Part shown: piece by piece, positions 46,486 through 55,201 of the stretch
Numbering within the stretch: position 1 is the stretch's first letter
Layout: every line of letters starts with the position of its first letter
Assembly (NCBI GenBank): GCA_013416455.1
Contig: JACCES010000010.1
Location: 1-64,000 of the forward strand
Reading direction: 5' to 3'
DNA: 64,000 nt
Source: Alcaligenaceae bacterium
GTDB lineage: Bacteria; Pseudomonadota; Gammaproteobacteria; Burkholderiales; Burkholderiaceae_B
Made by a program: the position numbers and the translations under genes
The notes under the pieces: model-generated
What the model was told of the DNA's origin: nothing
The model's input: only the letters and a program-made list of their open reading frames with translations
Databases searched by the model: none

Positions 46486-48687
46486 TCAGCCGACTTCCAC
46501 CTTCGGCCGCGCATCACCCAGTTTTGGATAGGTCTCGTGGCCCCATACCTGGCGCTCGCGGATCCAGGGCAGCGGATACTCCGGATGCCCGCTGTCGAAT
46601 TCACGCGCCAGGCGATGGCCTTCGAACATGGCCTGGAGCACCTGCATCGGCGCCTTGCAGTCGCCTATCCGATAAATGGCTTCGATGCCGTTGTCATCCC
46701 ATTCCGGCTTGCGCTGCTTCAGTTCGCGGTAAAGCTGGTCGTCGGAAGCGCGCGATGTCAGCAGAATGACGGAGTCGGCTTCGATCTCGGTCGTTCCGGG
46801 ATTCAGTCGGCGCGGAACCGAGCCGGTGTCGGGCCCCGTGAGGTCGGCGCTGTAGCGATACATATAGCCAAGGGTGACCTTCCCAGGTTCGATCTTGTCG
46901 ATCCAATGGTTGCGTATGACGGGAATGCCCTTCTCGTTGAGCATCCGTTTATTGTTCTGCACTTCCAGCGTGAACTGCCCGTAGTCGGCGATTTCGGACA
47001 AATTCGTCACATAGGTGACCTCCATCCCCATGTCGGCCATCATCTCGGTCAGCGTGATGCCGAGGAAGTGCCCTTCGGCATCCATGACCAGCACCCGCTT
47101 TCCGACCAGCGGCTTGCCCGCCGCGATCTGCTCCGGAGTAAAGATGTGAGGCAGCGACGCATCGGCGCCGGGGATGGGGGTATGGCCTTCCGGCCCCAGG
47201 CCGTCCGTTCGCCAGTGCGAGCCGGTGGCGACGACGACGCGGTCCGCGCCATAGTCGAGAATATCCTGCGCCGACATCTTGCCGACTCCAAGGTGGATTT
47301 CGACGTTCTTCATCTTCCGCAGTTGAATCTCGCGATAGGTGATGACACGGCCCCACTCATTGAGGCGCGGCAGCTTGCTGACCCATTTCCAGTGCCCCCC
47401 CAGCTCGGCCTCGGCCTCGCGCAGGTGGACCGTATAGCCGCGCTCGCCCAGCACGCGCGCGCACTCCATGCCTGCCGGCCCGGCGCCGACGACGAGAACG
47501 GAGCATGGATTCTTTGCCGGTTCGAATTTCTCCGGGTGCCAGCCGCGCCGGTATTCTTCCATTGCCGTCTGGTTCTGCGTGCATTGCAGCTGCCCCGATT
47601 GGTTGAACTTGGAGACGCACATATTGCAGCCGATGCATTCGCGTATGTCTTCAAGCCGGCCTTCGGCGATCTTGTTGGGCAGGAAGGGGTCCGCGATCGA
47701 TGGACGAGCGGCGCCGATGATGTCGGCCACACCGCCGCGGATGATGTTGACCATGTCGTCGGGGCTGGTGAATCTGCCGTTGGCCACCACCGGGATGTCG
47801 CCGACGACGCTCTTGGCATCCTTGACGAAGGGCGTCATCCAGCCCGTTTTGCGAAAGCGCGATACGCCGGCGTCTTCGCCCCATTCTTCATAGTCGCCGA
47901 TCTTGACCGACCACAGATCACAGACCCCTTCCCGGTGCATGAGCTCCATGAACTTCATGCCGTCTTCCTTGGTCTCGATGCCGCCGGGGCCATGCAGAGT
48001 ATCGACCTCGAAACGCGTCGTGATGGCGCAGGTGTCCCCCAGGCCTCTCTTGAGGGCGGTCATGAGTTCTATATAGAACCGCGCCCGGTTTTCGAGAGAC
48101 CCGCCGTATTTGTCGGTGCGGTGATTGTATCGGGACTCCAGGAACTGGATGGGCACGGTGCTGTCGCCACCGGAAACCTCCAGCAGATCGAAACCGGCCT
48201 GCTCCGCCCGCTTTGCCGCCAGCACATACATATTGATGACGGCCTGGATATCGTCATGATCCATCTCGCTGCCGTACACCGTGCGCGACGGGAACATATT
48301 GGACACCAGCCCGGTGGGAGCCCGGCCGACCTCGCGGGACTCGAGATTGGGCGCGTGTATCCCGCTATACCAGAGCTGGACGCCGACCAGGCTGTCATGC
48401 TCATGGGCCATATCGCACATATAGCGCAGGTTGATCACGTCGCCGTCATCCCACAGGCGGGCGGAGGTATAAGGATATTCATCCGCCTCGGGATGGATGG
48501 AACAGTATTCGGTGAACACCACCCCCCATCCGCCTTCCGCCTTCATGGCCCGGAAATGCGCCTGGGTCCCCGGCCGCTCGGAGCCCGGCCCCGCGCAATG
48601 GGAAGTCTGGAAAAACCGGTTGCGCGATACCTTCGGCCCTATCTTGATGGGTTCGAAGAGAATATCGTATTTAGGATCACGAGCCAT
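46486..48687 (-). CDS. Trimethylamine/dimethylamine-dehydrogenase-like flavoprotein
   Basis: 733 residues, co-linear with Methylophilus trimethylamine dehydrogenase: an N-terminal FMN (beta/alpha)8 barrel, a 4Fe-4S motif CIGCNMCVSKFNQSGQLQC, and a C-terminal FAD/ADP-binding half (VLVVGAGPAGMECARVLGE). The Cys that forms the cysteinyl-FMN link in TMADH (C30) is kept (NRFFQTSHC, Cys31). Of the aromatic cage, Tyr60 and Trp264 are kept and Trp355 is Phe. Tyr169 and His172 of the catalytic triad are Ser and Asp, so it is probably not a TMADH. It likely oxidises another methylated or secondary amine and passes electrons to ETF. ATG 48687, with GGAGG 5 nt upstream. Confidence 0.88.
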   Translation of the reverse strand: MARDPKYDILFEPIKIGPKVSRNRFFQTSHCAGPGSERPGTQAHFRAMKAEGGWGVVFTEYCSIHPEADEYPYTSARLWDDGDVINLRYMCDMAHEHDSLVGVQLWYSGIHAPNLESREVGRAPTGLVSNMFPSRTVYGSEMDHDDIQAVINMYVLAAKRAEQAGFDLLEVSGGDSTVPIQFLESRYNHRTDKYGGSLENRARFYIELMTALKRGLGDTCAITTRFEVDTLHGPGGIETKEDGMKFMELMHREGVCDLWSVKIGDYEEWGEDAGVSRFRKTGWMTPFVKDAKSVVGDIPVVANGRFTSPDDMVNIIRGGVADIIGAARPSIADPFLPNKIAEGRLEDIRECIGCNMCVSKFNQSGQLQCTQNQTAMEEYRRGWHPEKFEPAKNPCSVLVVGAGPAGMECARVLGERGYTVHLREAEAELGGHWKWVSKLPRLNEWGRVITYREIQLRKMKNVEIHLGVGKMSAQDILDYGADRVVVATGSHWRTDGLGPEGHTPIPGADASLPHIFTPEQIAAGKPLVGKRVLVMDAEGHFLGITLTEMMADMGMEVTYVTNLSEIADYGQFTLEVQNNKRMLNEKGIPVIRNHWIDKIEPGKVTLGYMYRYSADLTGPDTGSVPRRLNPGTTEIEADSVILLTSRASDDQLYRELKQRKPEWDDNGIEAIYRIGDCKAPMQVLQAMFEGHRLAREFDSGHPEYPLPWIRERQVWGHETYPKLGDARPKVEVG

Positions 48688-49017
48688 GAATGCCTCCGTT
48701 GTTGGTTTGAAATAGCGGCTCCGCATCCCCGGCCGCTCCGCCCCGAAAAGTCCGGCGCGGCCGGGAATATCCGGATAAGCGGGAGATAAATTCCGATTAC
48801 CCTTGCAACAACCACTTAAGCACTAACCATGCCAACTTCCGAAGCCGCTGATTCGCTCATGGCCCCCACTATGAAAATGGATATTCCAGGGAAAGAGTGC
48901 TGCATATCTGCATGGATCCGGATCGACTGATGCAATAAATCATCGGTCCGCGACGATATGGAAAGCACTGCTGTGCGCAAAGACATCGACCCGGGACGGC
49001 GCGGTCACCCTGGCCGA
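48688..49017. other. 330-bp promoter region of the flavoprotein-ETF operon
   Basis: No gene. It contains the sigma-54 promoter at 48820-48834 and, further out, the 3' end region of the second MocR gene. I looked for an upstream activator site shared with the other sigma-54 promoter and found no convincing palindrome common to both. Confidence 0.5.
48820..48834 (-). promoter_or_regulatory. Sigma-54-type promoter before the TMADH-like operon
   Basis: On the minus strand TGGCATGGTTAGTGCTTA: TGGCA at -24 and GTGC at -12, one mismatch from TTGC, with correct spacing. GGAAGTTGGCAT is shared exactly with the promoter at 39278-39294. About 133 bp separate it from the flavoprotein start. Confidence 0.65.
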
Positions 49018-50517
49018 TCAGAGGTAATGGTCGAGCACCCCGGCCAGAGCGCTGAAAGCCGGCCGGATTTCTTCCGGTGTCACCCCGGCATACCCCAGCA
49101 GCAGGCCCGGCCGGGCGTGGCCGCGATTCAGGTAATAAGCGCTCAAAGGCCGCGTGATGACCTTCTGGTCCAGGGCGTCGCGCACGACCATTGCGTCTTC
49201 CACCCCCTCGGGGAGGGCCAGGACCAGATGCAGGCCCGAACGGTCGCCGACGATCCCGAGCCCGGACCCGAAATGCCGATGGATTTCCTCGATCAGGCAT
49301 TCCCGGCGCTCTGCATAGCGCTTGCGCACACGACGGATATGGGCACCGAAATGTCCCTCGCGAATGAATTCGGCCAGTACCGAGTGCGACATCATGTTGC
49401 CTTCCCGGTAGAGTTCGGCGATGGCATTGGCGAAATGATTGGCGAGGACGTCGGGCACCACGAGAAAACCGACCCGCAGGCCGGGGAACAGGGTCTTGCT
49501 GAAACTGCCCGCATACAAGACCCGGTCAGCATCGTCCATTCCCTGCAGGGATGGCAGAGGCCGGTTGCCATAGCGGAACTCGCTGTCGTAATCATCCTCG
49601 ATGATCCAGCAGGACACCTGGCGTGCGTAATCCAGCAGCATCCGCCGCCGCGCAAGGCTCATCACCATGCCCAGCGGATACTGATGGGAGGGCGCAACGA
49701 CGATCAGCCGGGGCGGATGGGCCAGTTCCGCGGCGCCCGGGCAGATCCCTTCATCGTCCACGCGTATGGGGACCACACGCAGGCCCGAGGACGACAGCAG
49801 ATTGCGGATCCCCCAATAGGCGGGCTCTTCTATCCATACCACGTCCCCGTCGTCGCACAGCAGCCGCGCGGCCACATCGATGCCCTGGTGTATCCCCGTC
49901 GTCATCACCACTTGCCGGGCCGTGCTGCGCACGCTGCGCGCGCTGCCCAGATAGTCGGATATCGCCTGGCGCAGGGGCCCGTACCCGCCCGCCGGCGCAT
50001 AGCGCATCAAGTCCCAGGGGCCCGCACGCCATTGCCGGTTCTGGATGCGGCTCCATACCTTCAAGGGAAATTCGCGCACATCCGGGATCCCAGGCATGAA
50101 CGCCCCCGTCTGCCGGTTCGAGAATCCCAGATGGTTCATTACGTTGCGGCCTCGCCGGGACAGGCCATGCGGTGTTCCGGCAAGCGGCGCCCGGCGGTCC
50201 GGCTCCTGTGATGAGTCCGATGCCTCGTCGGCGGGTTCCACCAGATCCTGGCTGATGTCCTCGACATAAGTACCCTGCCCGACGCCGGCACGCACATAGC
50301 CTTCATCCGCCAGCTGCCCGTACACCTGCAGCACCGTATTGCGGGCAATGCCCAGGTCGCCGGCGAGATCCCGCGAGGATGGCAAACGGGTTCCGGCCGG
50401 AAACTTTCCTTCCAGAATGGCTCTGCATATCAACCTGTACAGCTGATGATATGCAGGTCCAACTTCTTCAAGATTGAAATGCTGCTGCAGCCATTCCGAT
50501 GGTATTGACGAGCTCAA
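49018..50517 (-). CDS. MocR-type regulator divergent from the aminotransferase gene
   Basis: 499 residues. A GntR helix-turn-helix (RLPSSRDLAGDLGIARNTVL, GYVRAGVGQGTYVED) is followed by an aminotransferase domain with PLP lysine in GSFSKTLFPGLR and IIEDDYDSEFRYGNRPL. It is paired head to head with a GABA-type aminotransferase gene, as GabR-like regulators are, so it probably senses GABA or a related omega-amino acid. No ATG is available; TTG at 50517 has GGAG 6 nt upstream and is preferred over TTG 50529. It is similar to, but clearly distinct from, the other MocR protein at 22173. Confidence 0.9.
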   Translation of the reverse strand: MSSSIPSEWLQQHFNLEEVGPAYHQLYRLICRAILEGKFPAGTRLPSSRDLAGDLGIARNTVLQVYGQLADEGYVRAGVGQGTYVEDISQDLVEPADEASDSSQEPDRRAPLAGTPHGLSRRGRNVMNHLGFSNRQTGAFMPGIPDVREFPLKVWSRIQNRQWRAGPWDLMRYAPAGGYGPLRQAISDYLGSARSVRSTARQVVMTTGIHQGIDVAARLLCDDGDVVWIEEPAYWGIRNLLSSSGLRVVPIRVDDEGICPGAAELAHPPRLIVVAPSHQYPLGMVMSLARRRMLLDYARQVSCWIIEDDYDSEFRYGNRPLPSLQGMDDADRVLYAGSFSKTLFPGLRVGFLVVPDVLANHFANAIAELYREGNMMSHSVLAEFIREGHFGAHIRRVRKRYAERRECLIEEIHRHFGSGLGIVGDRSGLHLVLALPEGVEDAMVVRDALDQKVITRPLSAYYLNRGHARPGLLLGYAGVTPEEIRPAFSALAGVLDHYL

Positions 50518-50543
50518 AATTGGCTCCAATTTATTTATATAAA

Positions 50544-50591
50544 TGGGTCTATTTAAAGAACCAAAATCTCAGTATATTGAAAAAAACCCAT
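50544..50591. promoter_or_regulatory. Divergent promoter region with inverted repeats
   Basis: Between the MocR and aminotransferase starts (about 100 bp). An imperfect 20-bp dyad TGGGTCTATTTAAAGAACCA (50544-50563) and an inverted pair ATGGGT (50543-50548)/ACCCAT (50586-50591). TATATT near 50573 could serve as -10 of the aminotransferase gene. A likely operator of the adjacent MocR regulator. Confidence 0.4.
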
Positions 50592-50618
50592 CATGGACAA
50601 CGCAGGAAGGAGACGGAA

Positions 50619-51884
50619 ATGACGGATCTCAATCAACACTGGCAGGCTCGCAAGAACGCAGCCGTTCCCAACGGAATCGGCATCGCTTGCGACTTCTACG
50701 CCGAACGCGCCCTGAATGCGGAGGTCTGGGACGTCGCCGGCAGGCGCTATATCGATTTTGCCGCCGGCATCGCGGTGGCGAACACCGGCCACAGCCATCC
50801 TCATATTGTGTCGGCCATCCGTGGGCAGCTGGAAGCCTTCACGCATACAGCATTCCAGGTGACGCCCTACAGGCTGTACGTGGAACTGGCCGAACGGATC
50901 AATCAGCTCACGCCCGGCGGTCACGCCAAGAAAACCGCCTTCTTTACGACGGGGGCCGAGGCAGTGGAAAACGCGGTGAAGATTGCGCGCGCGGCAACCG
51001 GGCGCACAGGGATCATCGCGTTTTCAGGGGGATTCCACGGCCGCACTTTCATGGGCATGGCGTTGACGGGGAAGGTCGCCCCCTACAAACAGGATTTCGG
51101 CCCGCTGCCGGCCGAGGTTTATCACATTCCCTTCCCGAGCGCTCTCGACGGCGTGACGACTCACGATAGTCTCAAGGCGCTGGATCATGTCTTCAAGGCG
51201 GATATCAGCCCCCGGCGTGTGGCCGCCATCATCATCGAGCCCGTGCAGGGGGAAGGCGGCTTCAACGTCGCTCCGCCCGAACTTCTGCAGGCCTTGCGGG
51301 CGCGCTGCGATGAGCATGGCATCCTGCTGATCGTCGACGAAGTACAGACCGGCTTTGCCCGGACCGGCCGCATGTTCGCCACAGAACACTCGGGAATCAT
51401 CCCCGACCTGATCACCATGGCGAAGAGCCTGGCCGGCGGCATGCCGCTGTCCGCCGTATGCGGGCGCGCTGAAATCATGGATGCGGCTCCCAAGGGGTCG
51501 GTGGGCGGTACCTACGCGGGCAATCCTCTGGCGCTGGCTTCCGCGCTGGCGGTGCTGGAAGTCATCGAGGCGGAGCATCTGGTGGCGCGCGCCAACGAGC
51601 TGGGCGGCAAGCTGCGGCAGGCTCTGCAGTCAATCGATCAGCCGCGCATTGCCGAGGTCCGCGGGCTGGGTGCCATGGTGGCGGTGGAGTTCCGTGATCC
51701 GGCCAGCGGCCGGCCTGATGCGGAGGCGGCCGTTCGTGTCCAGCGCGATGCCATGGAGCATGGCCTGATCCTGCTGACCTGCGGTTCCGATGGGCATGTG
51801 ATCCGCTTCCTGTTTCCGTTGACCATCCAGGATGAGGTTCTGGATGAGGGCCTGGCTATCCTCAAGGCCGCCATGTCGTTCTGA
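50619..51884 (+). CDS. gabT: 4-aminobutyrate-type aminotransferase (GabT/PuuE class)
   Basis: 421 residues, class III aminotransferase. PLP lysine in TMAKSLAGGMPL, cofactor region FFTTGAEAVENAVKIARAAT and IIEPVQGEGGFNVAPPE, IVDEVQTGFARTGRMFA, GGTYAGNPLA. It moves the amino group of GABA or a close omega-amino acid to 2-oxoglutarate, giving succinic semialdehyde, which the PuuC-like dehydrogenase or another ALDH could oxidise. The ATG at 50619 has AGGAGA 8 nt upstream. The gene is divergent from its MocR regulator and followed by repeat copy C. Confidence 0.93.
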   Translation: MTDLNQHWQARKNAAVPNGIGIACDFYAERALNAEVWDVAGRRYIDFAAGIAVANTGHSHPHIVSAIRGQLEAFTHTAFQVTPYRLYVELAERINQLTPGGHAKKTAFFTTGAEAVENAVKIARAATGRTGIIAFSGGFHGRTFMGMALTGKVAPYKQDFGPLPAEVYHIPFPSALDGVTTHDSLKALDHVFKADISPRRVAAIIIEPVQGEGGFNVAPPELLQALRARCDEHGILLIVDEVQTGFARTGRMFATEHSGIIPDLITMAKSLAGGMPLSAVCGRAEIMDAAPKGSVGGTYAGNPLALASALAVLEVIEAEHLVARANELGGKLRQALQSIDQPRIAEVRGLGAMVAVEFRDPASGRPDAEAAVRVQRDAMEHGLILLTCGSDGHVIRFLFPLTIQDEVLDEGLAILKAAMSF

Positions 51885-51908
51885 AAGTCAGCCGGCCGGG
51901 GTGTTGTC

Positions 51909-52000
51909 GGGTTCTTGATGGCTTGGAGTGCTGGCCGGTGATCTTGTCTGGGTTCTTGATGGCTTGGAGTGCTGGCCGGTGATCTTGTCTGGGTTCTTGA
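51909..52000. repeat. 41-bp tandem repeat at the left end of copy C
   Basis: Units starting at 51909, 51950 and 51991 (the last only partial) with GGGTTCTTGATGGCTTGGAG as their first 20 bases. Two full units appear identical. A diverged single unit begins repeat copy A at 13758. Confidence 0.9.
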
Positions 52001-52001
52001 G

Positions 52002-52214
52002 GGCACGGGCGAAGCATGGGCGCCGCGGCTCCCCTCGCCGGCCCTTCGGGCTTCCCTCCCCTCCGGCACCGGACAGAGCGGCCGCTGAACTCGCCCGATA
52101 ACAGTCCCCCGGACTGTTATCGGAGCTCAGACAGCAGCGACCTTCCTCCTCTGTCCGGCGCCTGCGGCTCGGCGGCTCAGAAGTCGCTCGCAGCACCCAT
52201 GCTCCGCCCGCGCC
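52002..52214. mobile_element. 213-bp palindromic module nested in repeat copy C
   Basis: Same length as the module in copy B with five differences, including the same central CCGATAACAGTCC/GGACTGTTATCGG hairpin. Its ends are the same imperfect inverted repeats; the right end has one extra mismatch (GCACCCATG). Confidence 0.75.
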
Positions 52215-52458
52215 TGAGGTCTGGGGTTGTTCATCAAGGCAGATGTGGGAGCCTGTCGCAGGCTCGTCGCAGTTCGACTGCCACCATTCACGTCTCCACG
52301 CTACGATCACGTCCTGTATACACATTGACGCCACCCAGCAGGGACGCCACAGGATCTTCAGCCGTGAGGCCGTGGCGGGCGGATGCGACGCCGGGCGGTT
52401 CTGGAGGGCCGCGGGCGGCGCGTCGGACGGGGGTGCAAGGGCGCAACTGTCTGAGCGC

Positions 52459-52508
52459 GACGTTTTCGGACAGCCGGGGGCTGTCCGATTGCACGAGTTT
52501 TGCGCCCG
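52459..52508. other. Nested hairpin inside repeat copy C
   Basis: A perfect 10-bp stem TCGGACAGCC/GGCTGTCCGA with GGG loop (52466-52488) inside the same flanks (GGGCGCAACTGTCTGAGC and GAGTTTTGCGCCC) as the different 10-bp stem in copy A. Confidence 0.7.
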
Positions 52509-52604
52509 CCCCGGCCGACGTGACGACAAGGGAAGTCTGGCGCAGCCGGACCCCGGAAGCTAGCCCGGTGGCGCGAACGCCTGACGCGGCCGGCTCAAGA
52601 ACCC

Positions 52605-53084
52605 GGACAACGGCTCAAGAACACAAACACCGCAGCCACTCAGCACGATACCCGCTGATCCGCAGGAAAGCCATGCGGAACGACAACTTCGCCTTAACCA
52701 TGCAAGCCGTAAAATATATTTATATTTACACCTATTGACTACTAATTATTACCATCCTCAAACTCCACCCAGAACAAAAAGAGGCAACTCACGAACCACG
52801 CATGACATGCCTTCATGTCCAGACGCACGCACGACCTCGCCTCCAACCCCGCATTTTCCCTAAGCACTCTCCCCGAAGAACCATAGAAAGCGGCGCTTTT
52901 CACACCACAGCCCGTGGGCGTGCACGTCCACACACACGCAGATTTCCCTTGAAGAACCATCTCAGTTAAGATACTTTTTATTACTTATTAAATCTTTGGT
53001 TTACATCGAGCATACCACCCGGAACCCCGTGGTTTGCCCCAATGCCGGCCAACTGTTTTCGTTCAAGAGAAAGAGAGTTCGACT
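52605..53084. other. AT-richer intergenic region before the chemosensory operon
   Basis: 480 bp with no supported gene. The part around 52705-52755 is strongly AT-rich for this genome (TAAAATATATTTATATTTAC). A short minus-strand frame (52742-52960) has no ribosome site or motif. I looked for a sigma-28 flagellar-type promoter and found none convincing. Confidence 0.5.
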
Positions 53085-53450
53085 GTGAAGACCATCATGC
53101 TGGTGGACGATTCCGCCACGCTCTTGCTGTCCGTGTCCAATATCCTGACCAAGGCTGGCTACCAGGTCGAAAAGGCCGCCAGCGCCCAGGATGGACTGAA
53201 GAAATTCAGCACCGGCATCAAGGTGGATCTGCTGATCACCGACCTGAACATGCCCGGCATGAACGGCATCGACTTCATCAAGGAAGTGCGCCAGTTGCCG
53301 CAATACCGGTTCATGCCCATCCTGTTCCAGACCACCGAATCACAACAGGCCAAACGTCTCGAAGCCAAGGCGGCGGGGGCTTCCGGCTGGCTGGTCAAGC
53401 CCGTCACAGCCACCGACCTGCTCAACACCATCAAGCTGGTCATGCGCTAG
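53085..53450 (+). CDS. cheY: CheY-like single-domain response regulator
   Basis: 121 residues: a lone receiver domain. Acidic pocket LVDDS, phospho-acceptor Asp in [12 protein letters not shown], Thr in FQTTES and Lys in LVKPV. The start is the GTG at 53085, giving [10 protein letters not shown]. It heads the chemosensory operon and is presumably phosphorylated by the CheA encoded downstream. Whether it addresses the flagellar motor or another output cannot be told. Confidence 0.93.
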   Translation: MKTIMLVDDSATLLLSVSNILTKAGYQVEKAASAQDGLKKFSTGIKVDLLITDLNMPGMNGIDFIKEVRQLPQYRFMPILFQTTESQQAKRLEAKAAGASGWLVKPVTATDLLNTIKLVMR

Positions 53451-53481
53451 CACAGCGGCACAAGCACCGGAGACCAGAGCC

Positions 53482-54783
53482 ATGGACGGTTCAGCAAAAG
53501 AGAAACGCAGGCTGCTGCTCACACTGGCGATCGTCAGTGCCGGCGTGTGGGCCACCATCTATGTCGGCAACGACTGGTTCATGTATGAATTCCTGCCCGG
53601 CATCGGCCTGCGCAAGCCCGCCGGCGACGCGCTGGGCGGCGTGCTCATCGTCGTGATGTCGTTCTTTGCGCAGCGTATCGTGGCGGTCATCTTCTATCGC
53701 AGCTGGCGCCTGGGGGCTGAAACGCGCGCCGCCGCGGCTCGGCGGGTGAGCGACGAACTGCAGCAGCTGCCCCGGTTCAACGAAGTAATGAGCAAGCAAC
53801 TGAACACCGTCGTGCAGGAAACCGAAAAAGCCTCTTTCGACATCATCTCCCGCCTGAACGACATCGACCGGGTGATAGACAGGCTCAACCAGCTCGTCGA
53901 CGCCAACGCTGATCGCTCCTCCAGCATGATGGCCTCCTCCAACGAGCGCGCCGCCCACAATCAGGAACTGATCAACCAGCTCAATCAGTACATCAGCCAG
54001 CGCATCGATCAGGCCGAAGCCGACCGGCTGCGCACCGAACAGTTCACCCGGCAGGCGCGTTCGTTGACCGGGCTGGTGAAGCTGATCCGCGATATCGCCT
54101 TCCAGACCAATCTGCTGGCGCTCAATGCCGCCATCGAAGCGGCCCGCGTGGGTGCGGCCGGGCGCGGCTTTGCCGTGGTGGCGGGCGAAGTGCGCAAGCT
54201 CTCGCAAGCCACCGACCAGGCCGTCAACCAGATCAACGACGGCATCCAGTCCGTGGTTGGCGCCATCGAAAATCAATACGAAGAAAACTTCTCGCACAAC
54301 AACATCGAAATCGAGCATAAGGCACTGGAGCAGTTCTCGTCCCAGCTCCAGCAGCTGGGGCGCGACCACCGGGAACTCATCCGTCACGGCGCCGAAGCCA
54401 TCGAACAGATCCGCCAGTCCAGCCAGGAACTGACGGCCATGTTCATGGATACGCTCGCCAGCGTCCAGTTCCAGGATGTGACCCGCCAGCAGATCGAACA
54501 TGTCGTCGCCGCGCTGACGCGCCTGGACGAGCACGCCCGCCTGCTGAGCCGGCGCCTGCTCTCCGCCGACGCCGAAGACGACGAGCTGCGCCCGCTGACC
54601 GAGCATCTGCAGGACATCTACAGCGGCTACGTCATGCATGCCCAGCGCAGCGATCACCATAGCGCCCTGGCCGCGGCCGGGGCGGTTCAGGCCGATACCC
54701 GCGCCGCCTCCACGGGGCCAACCGCAAGGCCCCCCGCTCCCACCTCTCCAGCCGGCGGCGAACCCAAGATCGAACTGTTCTGA
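53482..54783 (+). CDS. Membrane receptor-like protein with chemoreceptor tip and CheZ-like motif
   Basis: 433 residues. Two close membrane segments (~11-29 and ~50-72) with only a 20-residue loop between them, so no sensor domain. A chemoreceptor hairpin tip follows ([32 protein letters not shown]; 204-241). Further on is FQDVTRQ (330-336), matching the CheZ catalytic motif FQDLTGQ including both Asp and Gln. A flexible Pro/Ala linker leads to the C-terminus PKIELF. CheZ dephosphorylates CheY-P and binds it by its C-terminal tail. No separate cheZ lies in the window, so this protein may combine scaffold and phosphatase roles. That is inference. Confidence 0.8.
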   Translation: MDGSAKEKRRLLLTLAIVSAGVWATIYVGNDWFMYEFLPGIGLRKPAGDALGGVLIVVMSFFAQRIVAVIFYRSWRLGAETRAAAARRVSDELQQLPRFNEVMSKQLNTVVQETEKASFDIISRLNDIDRVIDRLNQLVDANADRSSSMMASSNERAAHNQELINQLNQYISQRIDQAEADRLRTEQFTRQARSLTGLVKLIRDIAFQTNLLALNAAIEAARVGAAGRGFAVVAGEVRKLSQATDQAVNQINDGIQSVVGAIENQYEENFSHNNIEIEHKALEQFSSQLQQLGRDHRELIRHGAEAIEQIRQSSQELTAMFMDTLASVQFQDVTRQQIEHVVAALTRLDEHARLLSRRLLSADAEDDELRPLTEHLQDIYSGYVMHAQRSDHHSALAAAGAVQADTRAASTGPTARPPAPTSPAGGEPKIELF

Positions 54784-54799
54784 CACCAGGAGCCCCAGC

Positions 54800-55177
54800 A
54801 TGAACGACGCCGCCTTGCCGTCCCCGCCCCCGTGCTCCCGTCGCCTGGCTCTCGACGGGCCACTGACCATCTACGACGCCGGCACCCTCAAGATCCGGCT
54901 GCAAGCCGCGCTGGAACAAGCCGATGGTAGTGGGCTGGAACTGGACCTGTCCCAGGTGAGCGAAATCGACACGGCCGGATTGCAGTTGCTGCTGTTGGCG
55001 CAGCGCGAAAGCCAGCGCCGGCGGCGCCCTTTGCGCATCGTCGCCGCCAGCGAGACAGTGCTCGAAGTCATCGGCTTCTGCCATCTCGCCGACTTCTTCG
55101 GCGAAGCTCCGGCACCGCCGGCTCAGGCCGAAAGCCGCCCGGAACCGGGCCGCGCCGAATTGCCCGCGTCTTCATAG
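54800..55177 (+). CDS. STAS-domain protein
   Basis: 125 residues. A STAS fold with the typical DLSQVSEIDTAGLQLLLLAQ (the conserved serine of anti-sigma antagonists is Thr here) and a Pro/Ala-rich tail. In chemosensory operons such proteins sit between receptor and CheA genes, and their role is not settled. The start ATG at 54800 has AGGAGC upstream. Followed 24 bp later by cheA. Confidence 0.85.
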   Translation: MNDAALPSPPPCSRRLALDGPLTIYDAGTLKIRLQAALEQADGSGLELDLSQVSEIDTAGLQLLLLAQRESQRRRRPLRIVAASETVLEVIGFCHLADFFGEAPAPPAQAESRPEPGRAELPASS

Positions 55178-55201
55178 CATCGCCACTCTCAGGAACCATC
55201 C

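Larger units (their letters stand above)
51909..52604. repeat. Dispersed non-coding repeat, copy C (most complete)
   Basis: 696 bp between gabT and the chemosensory operon. The ends are a perfect inverted pair: GGGTTCTTGA left and TCAAGAACCC right. In order: two and a partial 41-bp tandem units, the 213-bp palindromic module, a variable stretch (52215-52342), the GGCGGGC-GGATGCGACGCCGGGCGG block shared with A and B, the nested hairpin, and the 3' block GACGTGACGACAAGG...GCGCAGCCGGACCCCGGAAGC shared with A. Short open frames within it are repeat sequence. Confidence 0.85.

Noticed and set aside
46486-48687. Naming the flavoprotein trimethylamine dehydrogenase outright
   Set aside because: Tyr169 and His172 equivalents are Ser and Asp and the cage Trp355 is Phe, so the substrate is probably different.
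51909-52000. Tandem repeat considered as a CRISPR array
   Set aside because: Units are directly adjacent and identical, with no unique spacers, and no cas genes are near.
52742-52960. A 72-codon minus-strand frame before cheY
   Set aside because: No ribosome site, no motif, and atypical composition; treated as intergenic.
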